This document shows positions 15,001 to 26,099 of a stretch of 64,000 bases of DNA, piece by piece. Positions within the stretch are counted from its first letter, which is position 1, and each line of letters begins with the position of its first letter. The notes below the pieces were generated by a model that did no database searches, had not been told where the DNA came from, and saw only the letters and a program-made list of their open reading frames with translations. Origin of the DNA: Macrostomum hystrix (lineage: Eukaryota > Platyhelminthes > Macrostomidae). Location: positions 11,566,001-11,630,000 of the forward strand of contig CATNEN010000038.1 in the NCBI GenBank assembly GCA_950097015.1, in the 5' to 3' direction. Made by a program: the position numbers and the translations under genes.

Positions 15001-16644
15001 AGAATCTAGAATTGGGATCTGGGATGAGAATCTAGAATAGGGATCTGGGATGAGAATCAAGAATTGGGATCTGGGATTAGAATCTGGAATGGGGATCTGG
15101 GATGAGAATCTAGAATTGGGATCTGGGATTAGAATCTAGAATTGGGATCTGGGATGAGAATCTAGAATATGGCTCTGGGATTAGAATCTAGAATTGGGAT
15201 CTGGGATGAGAATCTAGAATAGGGATCTGGGATGAGAATCAAGAATTGGGATCTGGGATGAGAATCTAGAATTGGGATCTGGGATGAGAATCTAGAATAG
15301 GGATCTGGGATGAGAATCTAGAATTGGGATCTGGGATTAGAATCTAGAATAGGGATCTGGGATGAGAATGTAGAATTGGGATCTGGGATGAGAATCTAGA
15401 ATTGGGATCTGGGATGAGAATCTAGAATAGGGCTCTGGGATGAGAATCAAGAATTGAGATCTGGGATGAGAATCTAGAATTGGGATCTGGGATGAGAATC
15501 TAGAATAGGGATCTGGGATTAGAATCTAGAATTGGGATCTGGGATGAGAATCTAGAATTGGGATCTGGGATGAGAATCTAGAATTGGGATCTGGGATGAG
15601 AATCTAGAATTGGGATCTGGGATGAGAATCTAGAATTGGGATCTGGGATGAGAATCTAGAATTGGGATCTGGGATGAGAATCTAGAATTGGGATCTGGGA
15701 TGAGAATCTAGAATTGGGATCTGGGATGAGAATCTAGAATTGGGATCTGGGATGAGAATCTAGAATTGGGATCTGGGATGAGAATCTAGAATTGGGATCT
15801 GGGATGAGAATCTAGAATAGGGCTCTGGGATGAGAATCTAGAATTGGGATCTGGGATTAGAATCTAGAATGGGGATCTGGGATTAGAATCTAGAATTGGG
15901 ATCTGGGATTAGAATCTAGAATTGGGATCTGGGATGAGAATCTAGAATTGGGATCTGGGATGAGAATCTAGAATTGGGATCTGGGATGAGAATCTAGAAT
16001 TGGGATCTGGGATGAGAATCTAGAATTGGGATCTGGGATGAGAATCTAGAATTGGGATCTGGGATGAGAATCTAGAATTGGGATCTGGGATGAGAATCTA
16101 GAATTGGGATCTGGGATGAGAATCTAGAATTGGGATCTGGGATGAGAATCTAGAATAGGGCTCTGGGATGAGAATCAAGAATTGGGATCTGGGATTAGAA
16201 TCTAGAATGGGGATCTGGGATTAGAATCTAGAATTGGGATCTGGGATTAGAATCTAGAATTGGGATCTGTGATGAGAATCTAGAATAGGGCTCTGGGATT
16301 AGAATCTAGAATTGGGATCTGGGATTAGAATCTAGAATTGGGATCTGTGATGAGAATCTAGAATAGGGCTCTGGGATAAGAATTTAGAATTGGGATCTGG
16401 CATTAAAATCCTTCGGCTACAACGCCCTCCCATTTCGTCACGGGCAGCCGTGGTCGGCTTTGTTCCCAACCACAAGATCAGCGGCTTCGAGGAGGCGAAG
16501 GCCATCGACAAGGTCAACGAGCGCATGCCGCCGAGGCGCGACCCGTCCTTGGCTCCGGCTGCCAGCGGCGGCGGCGGCGACGGCGGCGGTCGCGGCGGGG
16601 CCTCCAACCACAGCAAGACCGGTGGTGGAGTCAGCTCCAAGTGA
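92..16644 (+). CDS. PPP3C: Calcineurin A (serine/threonine phosphatase 2B catalytic subunit), 3' seven exons
   Basis: Ca2+/calmodulin-activated protein phosphatase; with calcineurin B it dephosphorylates cytosolic targets such as NFAT-type factors. Exons by GT/AG borders and reading frame: 92-237, 599-816, 7783-7877, 9623-9748, 10139-10216, 14207-14389, 16448-16644 (stop TGA 16642-16644). They read through without a break. Visible in order: end of the catalytic domain ([47 protein letters not shown]), the calcineurin-B binding helix (exon 10139-10216), the calmodulin-binding helix ([18 protein letters not shown]) and the autoinhibitory segment ([17 protein letters not shown]). The N-terminal half lies left of the window. 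The C-terminal tail is a Gly-rich run unlike vertebrate tails. About ten residues normally found between the calmodulin-binding region and the autoinhibitory segment are absent. The introns are loaded with minisatellites. The identity is certain; only exon edges are inferred. Confidence 0.96.
340..575. repeat. 21-bp minisatellite in calcineurin intron
   Basis: About eight units built on AAAGTTGGCAATCCCGACTAT, degenerate at both ends, inside the intron 238-598. The unit length is a multiple of three, so both strands show short open frames here. These are repeat artefacts. Confidence 0.95.
835..1450 (-). mobile_element. tRNA-derived SINE (family B) interrupted by another SINE
   Basis: The flanks 835-900 and about 1315-1450 match two halves of the family-B SINE seen at 28335-28570 and 29935-30118: a GGGCGGGCTGCCACACCC block on the left, and a CAGGGTGAACTGAAGCAA block followed by a decayed tRNA-like head on the right. 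A family-A SINE sits between them. AGCTGAT occurs at both junctions and may be a short target duplication. The whole nest is in the second visible calcineurin intron. Confidence 0.65.
912..1300 (-). mobile_element. tRNA-derived SINE, family A
   Basis: Near full-length copy. On the minus strand the head at 1300-1215 carries pol III A-box-like and B-box-like motifs (GCAGAGCGGGTTAACGCG; GAGCTCGATTCCGCGG), then the body, and an AT-rich (TTA)n tail at about 912-930. The same body recurs at 9250, 26150, 29220, 35760, 46820, 60906 and elsewhere in the window. Confidence 0.85.
1937..5902. repeat. 4-kb minisatellite, 17-bp unit
   Basis: About 233 units of ATAACTGAGACACTGGG with variants: CGCTGGG and CACTGGG dominate on the left, CACAGGG and GCACAGGG on the right, and a 15-bp deletion form ending CACGG is scattered through. 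Blocks of variant order repeat (for example around 2461, 2697, 2881, 3404, 3690), which is higher-order duplication. The minus strand is stop-free in all three frames (up to 1,330 codons) because the unit's complement contains no stop in any frame. The remainder of this intron, 1451-1936 and 5903-6476, holds nothing I recognise. Confidence 0.97.
6477..7675. repeat. 1.2-kb minisatellite, 20-bp unit
   Basis: About 60 units of CTACTCTTGAGCTTCCATGT with point variants (CTTGT, CCTGT, GTACTC, ACTTCT). It ends about 105 bp before the acceptor of calcineurin exon 7783-7877. It is pyrimidine-rich on the sense strand, opposite to most other arrays in this gene. Confidence 0.97.
7905..8705. repeat. Polypurine minisatellite, 19-22-bp unit
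   Basis: About 36 units of GAGAGAAAGGGGGTAGAAAG type, nearly pure purine on the + strand with one T per unit. A block of about 240 bp is duplicated (8085-8320 against 8325-8560). The array grows out of intron sequence just after the donor at 7878; degenerate units are visible from about 7915. The long minus-strand reading frame here is a repeat artefact. Intron sequence 8706-9204 shows no feature. Confidence 0.95.
9215..9612 (+). mobile_element. SINE family A next to a calcineurin exon
   Basis: A family-B-like fragment containing a GTCCACGGACTGAACAGC palindromic block (9257-9280) runs into a family-A body (9286-9595) and its 3' tail (TTATTCTTATTATTCTAC). The tail stops about 12 bp before the 3' splice site of exon 9623-9748, so SINE-derived bases form most of the pyrimidine tract of that splice site. 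Confidence 0.75.
9795..9875 (+). mobile_element. SINE family B fragment
   Basis: Contains the CAGTCCATGGACTGAACAG block and the following GTACGCAGCCTT segment shared with 28335-28570 and 63410-63545. It abuts the telomeric tract. Confidence 0.6.
9877..9920. repeat. Interstitial telomeric repeat (TTAGGG)n
   Basis: Six perfect TTAGGG units flanked by TTAG on each side, inside the calcineurin intron 9749-10138. TTAGGG is the telomere repeat of most animals other than arthropods and nematodes. Confidence 0.95.
10305..11220. mobile_element. Dispersed unit carrying its own minisatellite (copy 1)
   Basis: A leader of about 135 bp (10305-10437) is nearly identical to 20544-20680, and in both places it is followed at once by a GA-rich minisatellite of units such as GAGACAGGGGAGAGAC and GAGACACGGGAGAGAT. 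A single-copy leader plus array at two sites suggests that a minisatellite-bearing element was copied. The array runs to about 11115, then degenerates. The rest of the intron is described separately. Confidence 0.7.
11221..14150. other. AT-rich intron without recognised genes
   Basis: No coding exon or transposon recognised. 13545-13760 contains paired, oppositely oriented CCAAT boxes (ATTGG then CCAATA at 13560-13590, and again at 13640-13665), each pair able to form a short hairpin. Two related stretches near 11855 and 12020 share CTGAACTAGCTAT. Confidence 0.5.
14396..14905. repeat. 20/26-bp minisatellite starting at the splice donor
   Basis: Units GATTGGGATTCTGTGTTGAA plus TCCTAG (26 bp) at the left, then 20-bp units GATTCTGTGTTGATTCCTGG. 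The first unit begins within about 7 bp of the calcineurin donor at 14390. Confidence 0.95.
14906..16390. repeat. 26-bp minisatellite
   Basis: About 57 units starting ATTGGGATCTGGGATGAGAA and ending TCTAGA, with ATAGGG, ATGGGG and ATTAGAA variants. It directly continues the array at 14396-14905, whose 26-bp form is alignable with this one, so the two arrays probably share an ancestral unit. It ends 57 bp before the acceptor of the last calcineurin exon. Confidence 0.96.
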
Positions 16645-16868
16645 TGAGATGACGAATTCAACTAACAGCAAAAAATGTTTTGTTAATTTAAATCAGTTTA
16701 AACCGAATACGTGTCTCACTACAATGAGCTCAGCCGAATGCTCCTTCTGAATTGTTTTGCTTGTCCGCTAACGGTATTACATGTACTTGTACCTACCCCG
16801 GCTCCGCAACTTCTATTTCTCCCCGCCCAATATTGTTCCTCCTAGATCATTGTAACGATTTTTTCAAC

Positions 16869-16874
16869 AATAAA
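16869..16874 (+). terminator. Poly(A) signal of calcineurin A
   Basis: AATAAA 225 bp after the stop codon, followed by a T/GT-rich stretch (TGTTCTGATTTTTGTTGACT), the usual arrangement for a cleavage site. Confidence 0.75.
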
Positions 16875-16889
16875 TTATACTGAAAGTGT

Positions 16890-18320
16890 TCTGATTTTTG
16901 TTGACTGCTCGCTTTTTTGCAATGCATACTACTACTGCTCAGTGACATTCTGAGTAGCGCGATAAGTGTATCATCTTTTTTTAGGATTTTTAAATCACTT
17001 TTTTTATAGCAGGACAATTTATTTTGTTTTATATTATTTTACCTTTGTCCTCGCAGCTTGGTCTGACCATATTTGACAACGCTTTAAATAACCGAATCAT
17101 ACTACTTATATTACCCATCAGTAGTTCCATTCACGCCTCTGTGCGATCATAAGCTTGGTGTCATTGTTGTTGTTGTTTTCTGCTTGTTTTTTTCTAGCTA
17201 AATAACTCTTTCTACAATCTCAATAGACCCAAACGGATCTTCATGTACTTTTATACCCCAAGCTGACGGCGAATCTTCTTCAAGCACATATCGGTATTTT
17301 TTGCCTGTTTTGACTAATCCATTGGTATAAATATATTTGAGTAGTGAGTTAGATGTTGTTGTCTGTGTTTATTGTGGCCGATCTCGAAACTTCGCCCGAA
17401 GCGCTGTTTTTCCAAAGTGTTTCCGCAACGATCGCCATGTCTTTTTTCACTCTAATTCTGCGATAATTTTTTATAGTTTCTACTCATAGTAGCGTGATAC
17501 AGCTGGTTGGATTTTTCGTTGATTTTTGTCAAAAGTCCAAATAATATTTTTTCAGAATTAGGCGGCTATTTAATAACCAAAAATTTTGTTTAACTTTTTG
17601 CCTCGCTGCGTTTGTCGGTAAAACAATATTTTCAAATCTTCAAATTTAAAATATGTTCAGTAGTCTGAAATAAAAAATTATAATTCTCGTAATAAACTTT
17701 ATCAACTTTCTTGACGTCGGGAGTTCGAGACCCATAGTACTGAAGTCCGGGTCTTATTATCAATAAAATTTATTATACCGGACACTGCTGATGGCAGTTT
17801 TTTGACTGGTTATATTTTTGACCATTTTGTTAAAACTATCTCTGCGCTTCTATTTACTGGCCCCTTCAATCCAAAGCTTTTTCCGGGTTTGCGTATTATG
17901 AGCGTTCGGTAAAGTGAATGTACGCTAACACATTGCACTTTATTGATATTGTCTGATGTTCTGCCGCGTGATCATTCTTTTCAGTGTTCAGTGTTTATGT
18001 CTGCTGTCAATTGAAATTACTAATTAGAAACTTGTAATAAATTTAATAATTAATTTCACACGTCAGTTAAAAAGTATTACTTCGTAAGGAGAAAGAAGAA
18101 ATTTATTTATAGATGTGAATCCTAGATTTTCTGTGATTCGACATAAGATTGACAATTGACGCTTTGGTAAGCCCTGTTTATTTATATCTAACAATAAACA
18201 TTTATTTGTACTTTAAATTTAAAGGTCTGACATTGCTCTATTTAATAAAAAGACTGACTTTTGCGTGACAAATTTTCTCCTGTTCTTGTTATTACCTTTT
18301 TTCACTTAATTAAGAAAATC
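16890..18320. other. Intergenic AT-rich spacer
   Basis: No gene, RNA or recognised transposon seen between the calcineurin poly(A) site and the 17-bp array. The calcineurin gene and the convergent phospholipase gene both end facing this spacer. Confidence 0.5.
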
Positions 18321-18324
18321 GAGT

Positions 18325-19065
18325 AACAGTTGGAGTAGAAGGATCAGTGGCGTAGAATGATTAGTGGTTTAGAAGGATCAGTGGGGTAGAAGGATCGGTG
18401 GGGTAGAAGGATCAGTGGGGTAGAAGGATCGGTGGGGTAGAAGGATCAGTGGGGTAGAAGGATCAGTGGGGTAGAAGGATCAGTGGGGTAGAATGATTAG
18501 TGGTTTAGAAGGATCGGTGGGGTAGAAGGATCAGTGGGGTAGAAGGATCGGTGGGGTAGAAGGATCAGTGGGGTAGAAGGATCAGTGGGGTAGAAGGATC
18601 GGTGGGGTAGAAGGATCAGTGGGGTAGAAGGATCGGTGGGGTAGAAGGATCGGTGGGGTAGAAGGATCGGTGGGGTAGAAGGATCGGTGGGGTAGAAGGA
18701 TCGGTGGGGTAGAAGGATCGGTGGGGTAGAAGGATCGGTGGGGTAGAAGGATCAGTGGGGTAGAAGGATCGGTGGGGTAGAAGGATCGGTGGGGTAGAAG
18801 GATCAGTGGGGTAGAAGGATCAGTGGGGTAGAAGGATCAGTGGGGTAGAAGGATCAGTGGGGTAGAAGGATCGGTGGGGTAGAAGGATCAGTGGGGTAGA
18901 AGGATCGGTGGGGTAGAAGGATCAGTGGGGTAGAAGGATCGGTGGGGTAGAAGGATCGGTGGGGTAGAAGGATCAGTGGGGTAGAAGGATCAGTGGGGTA
19001 GAAGGATCGGTGGGGTAGAAGGATCAGTGGGGTAGAAGGATCGGTGGGGTAGAAGGATTGGTTAC
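18325..19065. repeat. 17-bp minisatellite at the 3' end of the PLA2 gene
   Basis: About 43 units of GGATCAGTGGGGTAGAA or GGATCGGTGGGGTAGAA. It stops about 20 bp beyond the stop codon of the minus-strand phospholipase gene, so it may form its 3' UTR. The GGGGTAGAA core is shared with the array at 7905-8705. Confidence 0.95.
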
Positions 19066-19084
19066 ACTCAGGATAGCAACACTG

Positions 19085-20222
19085 TCAAAGTTCTTCATCG
19101 TAGTGCTCAGCGCCGAAATCCAGAAACGACGCTGCCGAGGTTTTTGAAGAAGACTTCTCATTCTCAGAGTTTTTGTTCTGCTGACGCTCTTCGTGATCTG
19201 AAATTTTATTAGGTACCTTTATAGATTTCTCCACCGAAATGTGCATCTCGCTACTTGCAATAGTCAGCCATTCGCAAAACCTTATCTTACCTGTCAGCCA
19301 GTCACTCACCCGTCTGCCCGGGGCACTGGCACGCCTCTGCCTGGGCCTCCAGGTAGAACTGGCAGCCGATGTTCTGGACTGTCCCGTGTAACAGACTGGA
19401 CAAGCTGCGACAGGCTGCGAATAATGCGGGCGCGTACAGGTTGAGGAGCATATTTTAATGTATTCCCACTACACTCCAACTGTTAACGTAAATTCAGCAC
19501 CCAGATGACAGTCACACGTAGGGGCGCCAGAACTGGGGTGGGGTCACGCTGTATATGAGAGGCTAATTGGCTTAAAAACTGTTTAAACAGCAAAGCCCCG
19601 ACTGCAGCTCGTACTAGAGTAGGCCTTGATTTTTTCCGGCGTCTGAGTAGGAGCTGGGCGTATCGAGTCGCAGGCCGCGTTGAGGCAGGCTGAGAAGCGC
19701 GATTCGCAAGCAGATTTCGGCGTGTTGCAGGTGCCATAGCAGATGTCGTGTCGATTGCAGCACTCGGTGATGGCTGGCAGAGCGCTTGTGTCCACCTGAC
19801 AAGTTCGGGTTGATTGAAAAGTCAAACGGCCTCTAGAAAAAGTAATAAACTTGGATGCCCGACCGAATTGAGCTAGGTATCACTTCTATCTATCTATGAC
19901 ATGATATCTTAAGCGAGTCTCGTACAGTAGAGTTTGAGCAATGAACGGAATCTGATCAGCTTACGTGGAACTCCTGACTACCGCAGCCGTTGAATGTCGG
20001 CCTGTAGCCCGGTTTGGGTTTCGGTTGAGCATTCAGAGGGCATCTGTACTGACAGTCGGCTTCCTTGTCGCTGCCGCCCCCGCCTCCGCCAAGGAAAGTG
20101 GTGAATGCTCGAAGACTCGTTTCGAGGTGCTCCAGCGACTTGTCGTTGACAGTCGACTGCCGGCAATGAGCAGGAGCGCTCGCCAGGGCAAGGAAAAGAA
20201 GCAGACTAAGTAGGAGGGGCAT
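19085..20222 (-). CDS. PLA2G12: Group XII-like secreted phospholipase A2
   Basis: Predicted exons on the minus strand: 20222-19965, 19795-19615, 19414-19310, 19197-19085; frames join cleanly (phases 0, 1, 1) to a protein of about 218 residues. N-terminal signal peptide (MPLLLSLLLFLALASAPAHC), then a linker with a Gly run, then the group XII fold: CQYRCP, a Ca2+-loop region NGCGSQEFH, the catalytic helix CCNRHDICYGTC with its His-Asp pair, and the late Cys motif IGCQFYLEAQAEACQC. Spacing from CRSL to IGC equals that in human PLA2G12A. Known role of the family: Ca2+-dependent phospholipid binding or hydrolysis in the secretory path. The fourth exon adds an acidic/Ser-rich tail ending YDEEL. If the donor at 19309 is not used, the protein ends after CPGQTGE (stop at 19302), so the tail is an inference. 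Confidence 0.85.
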
Positions 20223-20394
20223 GGTGGCTTGTGTCAGGGTTTTGCACTAGTCTTCTAGTTTCAACTACATTTTATTTCCATACCACACCAAATCCTACTG
20301 GCTATAGTTTATTGAAACACCTGCACAAGCACCATTCAACCATGCTGATTGCAAAACACTGCTTTCCCAGTGGGCTTCGGTCATTATAACAGTC

Positions 20395-21712
20395 AGGGAA
20401 AAACTAGTTGGGAGCATGTACTGTTTGTTCAGGCCATTGGATTTTGCTAGACTAGCAGACAAAACATTTTCTGGATCGTTCAAATTCGAACAGAATTTTT
20501 TAGAATACCACTTTGGTTACATTTTCAGAAGCGTTACCAATTTAACTCTAGAACCCAACTAGCAGATGTTTCGCTTTTGTCGTGTCTATTCTTCAATCCG
20601 GTAGATTTATTCTGTCTCTAATTTAGCGATGGCAATTTAGAGCCTCTCAGGCCAAAGAGTTAATCAAATAGGTTGCTGACTGAGACAGGGGAGAGATGAG
20701 ACACGGGAGAGATGAGACAGGGGAGAGACGAGACACGGGAGAGATGAGACATGGGGGGAGAGACGAGACACGGGAGATGAGACAGAGGAGAGATGAGACA
20801 ATAGAAATGAGACAGAGGAGAGATGAGACAATAGAAATAAGACAGGGGGAGATGAGACACGGGAGAGATGAGACAGGGGAGAGATGAGACAATAGAAATG
20901 AGACAGGGGAGAGACGAGACAATAGAAATGAGACAGGGGAGAGACGAGACAATAGAAATGAGACAGGGGAGAGATGAGACACGGGAGAGATGAGACAGGG
21001 GAGAGACGAGACAATAGAAATGAGACAGGGGAGAGACGAGACACGGGAGAGATGAGACAGGGGAGAGACGAGACAATAGAAATGAGACAGGGGAGAGACG
21101 AGACACGGGAGAGATGAGACAGGGGAGAGACGAGACAATAGAAATGAGACAGGGGAGAGACGAGACACGGGAGAGATGAGACAGGGGAGAGACGAGACAC
21201 GGGAGAGATGAGACAGGGGAGAGACGAGACAATAGAAATGAGACAGGGGAGAGACGAGACACGGGAGAGATGAGACAGGGGAGAGACGAGACACGGGAGA
21301 GATGAGACAGGGGAGAGACGAGACAATAGAAATAAGACAGAGGAGAGATGAGACAATAGAAATAAGACAGAGGAGAGATGAGACAATAGAAATAAGACAG
21401 AGGAGAGATGAGACAATAGAAATAAGACAGAGGAGAGATGAGACAATAGAAATAAGACAGAGGAGAGATGAGACAATAGAAATAAGACAGAGGAGAGATG
21501 AGACAATAGAAATAAGACAGAGGAGAGATGAGACAATAGAAATAAGACAGAGGAGAGATGAGACAATAGAAATAAGGGAAAAACTAGTTGGGAGCATATA
21601 CTGTTTGTTCAGGCCATTGGATTTTGCTAGACTAGCAGATTAAACATTTTCTGGATCGTTCAAATTCGAACAGAATAGAATACCACTTTGGTTACATTTT
21701 CAGAAGTGTTAC
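20395..21712. mobile_element. Minisatellite-bearing unit (copy 2) flanked by 140-bp direct repeats
   Basis: 20395-20537 and 21575-21712 are direct repeats (both start AGGGAAAAACTAGTTGGGAG and end near CAGAAG(C/T)GTTAC). Between them lie the leader shared with 10305-10437 (20544-20680) and a GA-rich minisatellite (20683-21574) with GAGACAGGGGAGAGAC units and a homogenised right part of alternating AATAGAAATAAGACAGAGG and AGAGATGAGAC units. The direct repeats could be long terminal repeats or an insertion-associated duplication. No protein is encoded. Confidence 0.7.
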
Positions 21713-22060
21713 GGCTAGAAATATACCCGTCACTTGGATGAATAATGCACCTGGTTGTGAGTAAAACTACGTAATTTAGTCGTGAGTGTTTCTATGAAGA
21801 AAACAATTATTTTCTATCCACACTGTATCTCCTTTCTAAGCACTATCGATAAATAAGTAGCGACTCACTCGACGTTGTTCATTGAGTGGTTGATCAGAGT
21901 GCAGTAAATTTTATTTTAAACCAGAAATATAGACTTTAGCCGGTAATGTCTGTGAAGCTTTGCTACCTTTTCCAATCGCTAATTTTGCCTTTTATCTACG
22001 AGCTAATTGCAAGCGGCGTTCGATTTCGGAATCCTTTTAACAGCTCTTTCCGCTGACATC
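21713..22060 (+). repeat. Diverged direct duplicate, left copy
   Basis: Shares blocks in the same order with 23690-24070: GTCACT, AATGCACCTG, GAGTAAAACTACGTAATTTA, a TCGATAAA block, a CATTG(A/G)GTGGT block. The right copy is the distal upstream region of cathepsin L. No gene seen in 22060-22570. Confidence 0.55.
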
Positions 22061-22572
22061 TTACTGTCTATGGTATTCTTTGAAAATTTATCGTTTTATT
22101 CATGGACGTAAACTTCATATACGCAAAAAAAGCTCGTATATTGATCCGCTTATTTTTATGGAATGGGCCGTCTATGGCTATTCCCGTTTACGTACAAACC
22201 TTTTCTAATTTTCCAGGTCTTCTTTTCAAATTGCCTCAAAATGTTCAATCAATAACACGATACAAGTTTTTTAACAAGCTACGGGCTCGTATTCATAGCT
22301 GAATAGTTAGTTTGCTGCTTATTTAGCAGTTAATTTAAAATAGATTAGAACCTTCTCACCATCGATCTCCACTTTCTCAATTCCACGTTAATGTTTTACT
22401 GGTTCCATAGGTATTTCAACACTTTTCTGATGAGCATTAGCAGTAACTTCACTTCATAATGCTGAATCATTGTGATGATATCCTTCAACGAACCAGGTTT
22501 TAACTTCTGACCGTCAACCTTCCGGACTTCCAACACAAAGTACTGCAGCAACTCGTTAAGTCGTTAAGTCGT

Positions 22573-23460
22573 TAAGCAACTCGATACCATTGTGACACTG
22601 ATTCTGATACCATTGTGACACTGATTCTGATACCATTGTGACACTGATTCTGATACCATTGTGACACTGATTCTGATACCATTGTGACACTGATTCTGAT
22701 ACCATTGTGACACTGATTCTGATACCATTGTGACACTGATTCCGATACCATTGTGACACTGATTCTGATACCATTGTGACACTGATTCTGATACCATTGT
22801 GACACTGATTCTGATACCATTGTGACACTGATTCTGATACCATTGTGACACTGATTCTGATACCATTGTGACACTGATTCTGATACAATTGTGACACTGA
22901 TTCTAATACCATTGTGACACTGATTCTGATACCATTGTGACTCTGATTCTGATACAATTGTGACACTGATTCTGATACCATTGTGACTCTGATTCTGATA
23001 CCATTGTGACTCTGATTCTGATACCATTGTGACACTGATTCTGATACCATTGTGACACTGATTCTGATACCATTGTGACACTGATTCTGATACCATTGTG
23101 ACACTGATTCTGATACCATTGTGACACTGATTCTGATACCATTGTGACACTGATTCTGATACAATTGTGACACTGATTCTGATACCATTGTGACACTGAT
23201 TCTGATACCATTGTGACACTGATTCTGATACCATTGTGACACTGATTCTGATACCATTGTGACACTGATTCTGATACAATTGTGACACTGATTCTAATAC
23301 CATTGTGACACTGATTCTGATACAATTGTGACACTGATTCTGATACCATTGTGACTCTGATTCTGATACAATTGTGACACTGATTCTGATACCATTGTGA
23401 CACTGATTCTGATACCATTGTGACACTGATTCTGATACCATTGTGACACTGATTCTGATT
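22573..23460. repeat. 23-bp minisatellite
   Basis: About 38 units, each ACCATTGTGACACTGATTCT plus GAT, with ACAATTG and GACTCTG variants. Stop-free on the minus strand in several frames, which is a repeat artefact. Confidence 0.96.
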
Positions 23461-24333
23461 TGCAGTTTTTAATTTTTTTTTCAATGTCGCAGTGAAACTA
23501 AACAGTACAGGTAGATGTAACGGCTGTTAACTGCTGTGTATAAATTTTACTTTTATCCCAAGTACCTTTGACAGGTGCTAATACAGAAAATAGCTAAATG
23601 GACTATGAACCATGCATTGGACCAAACATTCTGCTCGAGTCTGGAGAAAATGCTTTATCTGTAGTACATTTTAACAAGTGTTACCGTTATAAATAAATCC
23701 ACGTCACTGACGCGCCTGATCAACTTCGATGATTAATGCACCTGCTATCTAATATTTCTTGCTTTTTTGCTTTTCGATAAGATATCCAGTTGAGATTGTT
23801 CTGCAAACCCCTTTGCACACCTGAGTAAAACTACGTAATTTAGTCGTCAGTATATCAGACGTGCCAATTTACTTTCCTTTGCCAAGCGCTTTCGATAAAG
23901 AACTCGTGATGGCCTTCATTGGGTGGTCAATTGGCAGTCAGAAAATTATATTTCAAAATTGAAATCTAGCATTTGGCCAGCAATAAATTAGAAATTTCGA
24001 GAAGTTTTTGCTACCTTTTCAAATCGATAATTGTGTAGAAATATAGGCAGCGTTCAATTATATAACAGGTCCTCCTAGTGACAACTTACTAACCGTCTGA
24101 CAGTTTTCTAACGATGTAAAGGTTTCTATTCGGAAAACGTAGCATTTGCCAGTAGAATAATGTATTTCAGTATTCATAGGACTTAACTATATCCAAAGAG
24201 AAACTTTCTTGTGGAAGCTATCGTCGCACTTGCTCAAAGTTAGCAATCGCAGCAACACAATGCTCTCCGCGAGTTCGACGCGAACATCGAGGCCTTTAAC
24301 TTTTTTTAGTCGAAGTGAAAGCGAAGCCTGATT

Positions 24334-24454
24334 AGATAAGAAGGCTGCCCTCCACCACGGCAGGTGGCTGAGCTACATTCGTCAGGTCAGTTTTTTTACC
24401 TGATAAGATAAGCACAGCTCAAGTCTTTCGCCTATCGTCATTTTTGTTATAAAT
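24334..24454 (+). promoter_or_regulatory. Cathepsin L promoter: GATA sites and TATA box
   Basis: AGATAAG at 24334-24340, an overlapping double site TGATAAGATAAG at 24401-24412, and TATAAAT at 24448-24454, 88 bp before the ATG. Double GATA sites close to the TATA box are typical of gut-expressed digestive protease genes in invertebrates (established for nematodes and insects). The gut role here is inferred. Confidence 0.6.
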
Positions 24455-24541
24455 GCTAGGCCCCACAAAGGCTGCTGAAAGAGAATTGCGTTAGATAATC
24501 TCTTTATTTTTTCCGCTTAGCAGTTTAACAGGTTGATCAGC

Positions 24542-25786
<1,245 letters not shown>

Positions 25787-26099
25787 GAACAGTGAACTGA
25801 TGGTTAACTGCAGGAAGATACAGCGTACAGTTACACCCCACAAAATACTTTCGTATCCAATAACAAAATGTAATAAGCAAAGAAGCTATCTCTAAAATTT
25901 CTATTAACTTATTTTCTTACCTGTACACCAGATTTTTTATTATAAGAAGTTAGTTTTTCCTAAGAAGTTCTTGAAGCCATTAAAGTATTAAATTTACGAT
26001 ACGAACTCCACATGTGGCAAAATATAACAGTAAATGTACTTTATTGTCTAAAAGGATAATTCATCGAAAATATTAAAGTTTTTCAGTATTGATCTATAT

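Noticed and set aside
22556-23484. Minus-strand frames with repeated VSESVSQWYQNQ
   Set aside because: Repeat translation of the 23-bp minisatellite.
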